DNA of 64,000 nt from positions 62,001-126,000 of the forward strand of contig JAHDYR010000011.1 in NCBI GenBank assembly GCA_019828565.1, written 5' to 3'. Of the stretch, positions 62,101 to 64,000 are shown piece by piece (the first letter of the stretch is position 1; every line of letters starts with the position of its first letter). The translations under genes and the position numbers were made by a program. The notes under the pieces are model-generated. The model worked only from the letters and a program-made list of their open reading frames with translations. It had not been told where the DNA came from and searched no databases. Origin of the DNA: Carpediemonas membranifera (lineage: Eukaryota > Fornicata).

Positions 62101-62178
62101 AATGGGGTAGGGCGAGATCCTTTGCTAGTCCCTCCGAAACTCCTGAACGTCTGGCGCATGAATCAATGTGGAACACGT
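59120..62178 (-). CDS. Gypsy pol: protease, RT, RNase H, integrase, chromodomain (5'-truncated)
   Basis: 1,018 codons without a break. Protease starts the fragment (FHIDSCA, a DSC variant of the usual DSG; LILIGCDIL). RT has RLCIDYTALN, FFAALDLTSGYHQ, FGLANAPSHFQRVM and VYIDDILIH. RNase H has HLYTDASDNAVGG, TYDKELYG and HTDHRNIVY. Integrase has the H2C2 finger (HPSARIIRR, CPACLKTRQ) and DDE residues in VQLDTIGPLP, IHTDGGSQY and SSGIVERANG. The C-terminus is a chromodomain (VVEAILDHD, ILWAGFERSEATWEPLD), thought to steer integration to marked chromatin. The frame runs into the LINE junction, so the real start is upstream and lost. Confidence 0.92.
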
Positions 62179-62187
62179 ACTCTTGGC

Positions 62188-63344
62188 AAAGAAAGAAAGA
62201 ATTTAATGTGTCCTGCTACTCGTCCTGCTGTGTAAGCTGAATGTCACAGTTTGTGTCACCCCTTCGAGGAACGCCTAAGCGTGTTGGTACCTCTACAGAG
62301 CACACCTAACACTTCCTAAGAGGGCGTGAACAACGGCCGTCAAGGCCTAGCTGGTACGCTAGAGGGATCCTATACATGGCCACATTAATACCCCCAAAGT
62401 TAGGCTAACCCAGGTCTTACTCTTAGGGGCCCTTTGGGTCCCAGGTCTGCCTGGCACCTACAAAGCCTTGCCCTGCACGCTGCTGTCAGGGACCTTCCGT
62501 ACGTTTCCCCTCTCCCCCGGGTCCCCTAGGGAGGTCCTGGAGTTTCCTCGACCCGCTCGCCATGTTTCAGGCACCCGCCAGGGCGGGGTCGGGTCTAGAG
62601 TTCGCCGTACCAGCTGGGCCGGGTTAGGAACCCACCGACGCCGCGTAGGTAGACTTCCACGGACTTGCCGGCTGCGTTCGGGCTCATCTAGCGCTGTCCG
62701 ATTTCACTCCAGGTTCCCATTATCGGGGGGGAGCTCCCAGGGGCGGTTGCCACGTCTTCCAGTGTTCCTGGCTAGGCGCCGGGCCACATCAGGATGGCCC
62801 TGCCTTCCCGGCAGGTTACCGACGGAGTGGGTAGCTTCTTGCGTCATCCAGTACCTCCGCCAGTCTGCCATGCATCATCCTCCTGGTGCGCCCCCACTGT
62901 GTGGGGAGGGGGTACCCCCTTGCGCGCCGGAGGGATGCGCCGGACTGCTTGTCCGGACGCTTGCGCCCTACTGGCCCAGCTGTTTTGCCAGGCCTTCCCT
63001 ATTTCGTGCTTGTTGTATGCGGTTGTCCCTTAGTGGTCCTTTGCAGCCTTCCCTCCGCCTGGCGCTACCGGAACATGTGGTGTTGTCCTCATTGGTTCCA
63101 GGCCCGCTGCGCTTGGGGTCGGTGCTCGGGCCACCTTTCCAGGCCGCCCTGTGGGTTGGGCCTGTCCCCTCTTGGTGGTGGGGGAGTTGTTTCAAGTGTG
63201 ATGCAGGCATCAGAGTGCTCCCTTGCTGCGTGGGTTGGGTTGGGTGTGCGGCCGGGCGCTACCGGAACATGTGGGGGGAAAACACCTCCCGCCGGTTCCA
63301 GGAATGTTCCGCCCTGTGCCTTGTCTTCACCCAGGGCTTTCCTC
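62188..63344 (-). other. 3' UTR of the second LINE
   Basis: No supported coding frame. The 20-mer GGCGCTACCGGAACATGTGG occurs twice (63061 and 63256). Confidence 0.5.
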
Positions 63345-64000
63345 CTAAGGGTCTGGGCCTGTTCTGAGGTTCATGAGGGCCTTTTTCCCGCATAATAGAC
63401 CCTCCTTCACTGTTTCATCCTCCTGTTGCAGTAGCCAGTGGAGCTCCAATATGGCCCTGGAGTTATACCACTCCCCATCTGGGCCGTGCCGCAGCCTACT
63501 TGCCATGGTGTGTGTTGCCGCAGCTTCCCAGCACTGCTCCCACCCACTTGGGCGGCCGACGCCCTGGCACTCCGCTATGATGTGGCTTTGTGTTCCTAGC
63601 GGTTGGTCTTCCAGCCACCCGGCTACTGCAACTAGCGCCTGCGCCTGGGGGGGGTATAGTTGGAGGTAGTTGATCAATTCGCGTTCGGCTGCGAGTGTGC
63701 ATATCGGGCATATTCTTTTGGATACGGTCGCAGAGCATTTCCTGCCCAGGGTACCTCCTGCTTATGATGAGCGCGGCTCCTCGAGTTGTGTGGCTGTTGC
63801 TAGCGGAGGGGAGCGTGTTGGAGGCTGTTGCAACTACCCTCTTCAGCTCCCTCCTGAGCATCATCTCCCCTCTGATAATCTTTTGGTTTCTTGGGTGCTC
63901 TCCCGCCTGCCATTGTTTGCATTGCCTCCGCAGCTAGCACTTCGGCGGCCGCCTTGGCTGTTCGGCTACCTTTGGTGGCGATGTCTCGTGCTGTCATCTT
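63345..64000 (-). pseudogene. C-terminal end of LINE ORF2 with zinc finger, frameshifted and partial
   Basis: Frame 63345 to about 63720 reads ...RICPICTLAAERELI...SHIIAECQGVG...LLQQEDETVKEGLL. The pair CPIC plus H-x4-C about 40 residues on is the CCHC finger found after RT in many LINEs. Upstream frames 63496-63864 and 63800-63997 continue the protein with a break near 63830. RT itself lies beyond the window. Confidence 0.58.

Larger units (their letters stand above)
58644..62187 (-). mobile_element. Ty3/gypsy chromovirus, 5' part missing
   Basis: Inserted in copy 8 and itself cut on its 5' side by a LINE, so gag and the 5' LTR are absent here. Pol order is protease, RT, RNase H, integrase, chromodomain, which marks a chromovirus of the Ty3/gypsy group. 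The non-coding stretch 58737-59119 lies between the pol stop and the LTR. Confidence 0.85.
62188..64000 (-). mobile_element. Second LINE (3' part), inserted in the gypsy protease region; 5' end outside the window
   Basis: Its (TTTC)n tail (AAATTCTTTCTTTCTTT on the minus strand) abuts the gypsy pol. About 1.1 kb of non-coding 3' sequence precedes the ORF2 end. The tail resembles that of the LINE at 24.2 kb, but the 3' UTRs do not obviously match, so they may be different families. Confidence 0.7.

Noticed and set aside
62468-63367. 299-codon plus-strand ORF in the second LINE
   Set aside because: Antisense to the LINE 3' UTR; Pro/Arg/Leu-rich chance frame.

Overview
This window comes from a GC-rich nuclear genome of a unicellular eukaryote. 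The evidence is a eukaryotic-type tRNA-Glu(CUC), an ITPK1-like inositol phosphate kinase, a multi-membrane-span prominin/tweety-like protein, spliceosomal-type introns, and several classes of eukaryotic retroelement. The sequence alone does not name the species. Introns that can be deduced inside one element are only 32-37 nt long.

Layout. Positions 1-2046 hold two divergent host genes: the 5' part of a membrane protein (minus) and an inositol-trisphosphate 5/6-kinase-like gene (plus). A gene-poor stretch follows, then an intact tRNA-Glu gene on the minus strand (3316-3388). Almost everything from 3.4 kb to the end is mobile DNA. Its backbone is a head-to-tail array of at least eight minus-strand copies of a non-LTR retrotransposon. 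That element has one long ORF: an N-terminal region, a 31-residue Pro/Ala repeat, a reverse transcriptase with QDD, a CCHC finger and a restriction-like endonuclease. Each copy's 5' end is preceded by nucleotides 1-13 of tRNA-Glu, and the copy nearest the tRNA is followed by the whole tRNA. This is what repeated insertion at tRNA position 13/14 with target duplication would leave. The ORF's in-frame ATG lies inside that tRNA-derived stretch.

The array has itself been invaded. Copy 5 is split by an APE-type LINE (24218-30558, 15-bp target duplication) that has lost its reverse transcriptase. Two tandem tyrosine-recombinase (DIRS/PAT/Ngaro-type) retrotransposons sit at 30857-38745. Copy 8 is split by a 12,129-bp element (46440-58568) with perfect 48-bp terminal inverted repeats and a 2-bp (CT) duplication. 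A Ty3/gypsy chromovirus (58644-~62187) follows, itself cut by a second LINE that runs off the window.

The 12.1-kb element is the most unusual object. It is AT-richer than its surroundings and gene-dense, with tail-to-tail genes 24-27 bp apart. It carries a frameshifted protein laid out like a TNP2-type DDE transposase, a SET-domain protein, a long protein with an OTU-like C-terminus, a protein with a caspase-like His/Cys arrangement, a Cys-rich zinc-binding protein and several unknown proteins. Three genes have clear 32-37-nt introns, and related inverted motifs precede several genes.

Many ORFs are broken by single-base shifts in homopolymers, and there is a 100-N scaffold gap at 8972-9071. 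Some breaks may therefore be assembly errors rather than decay.
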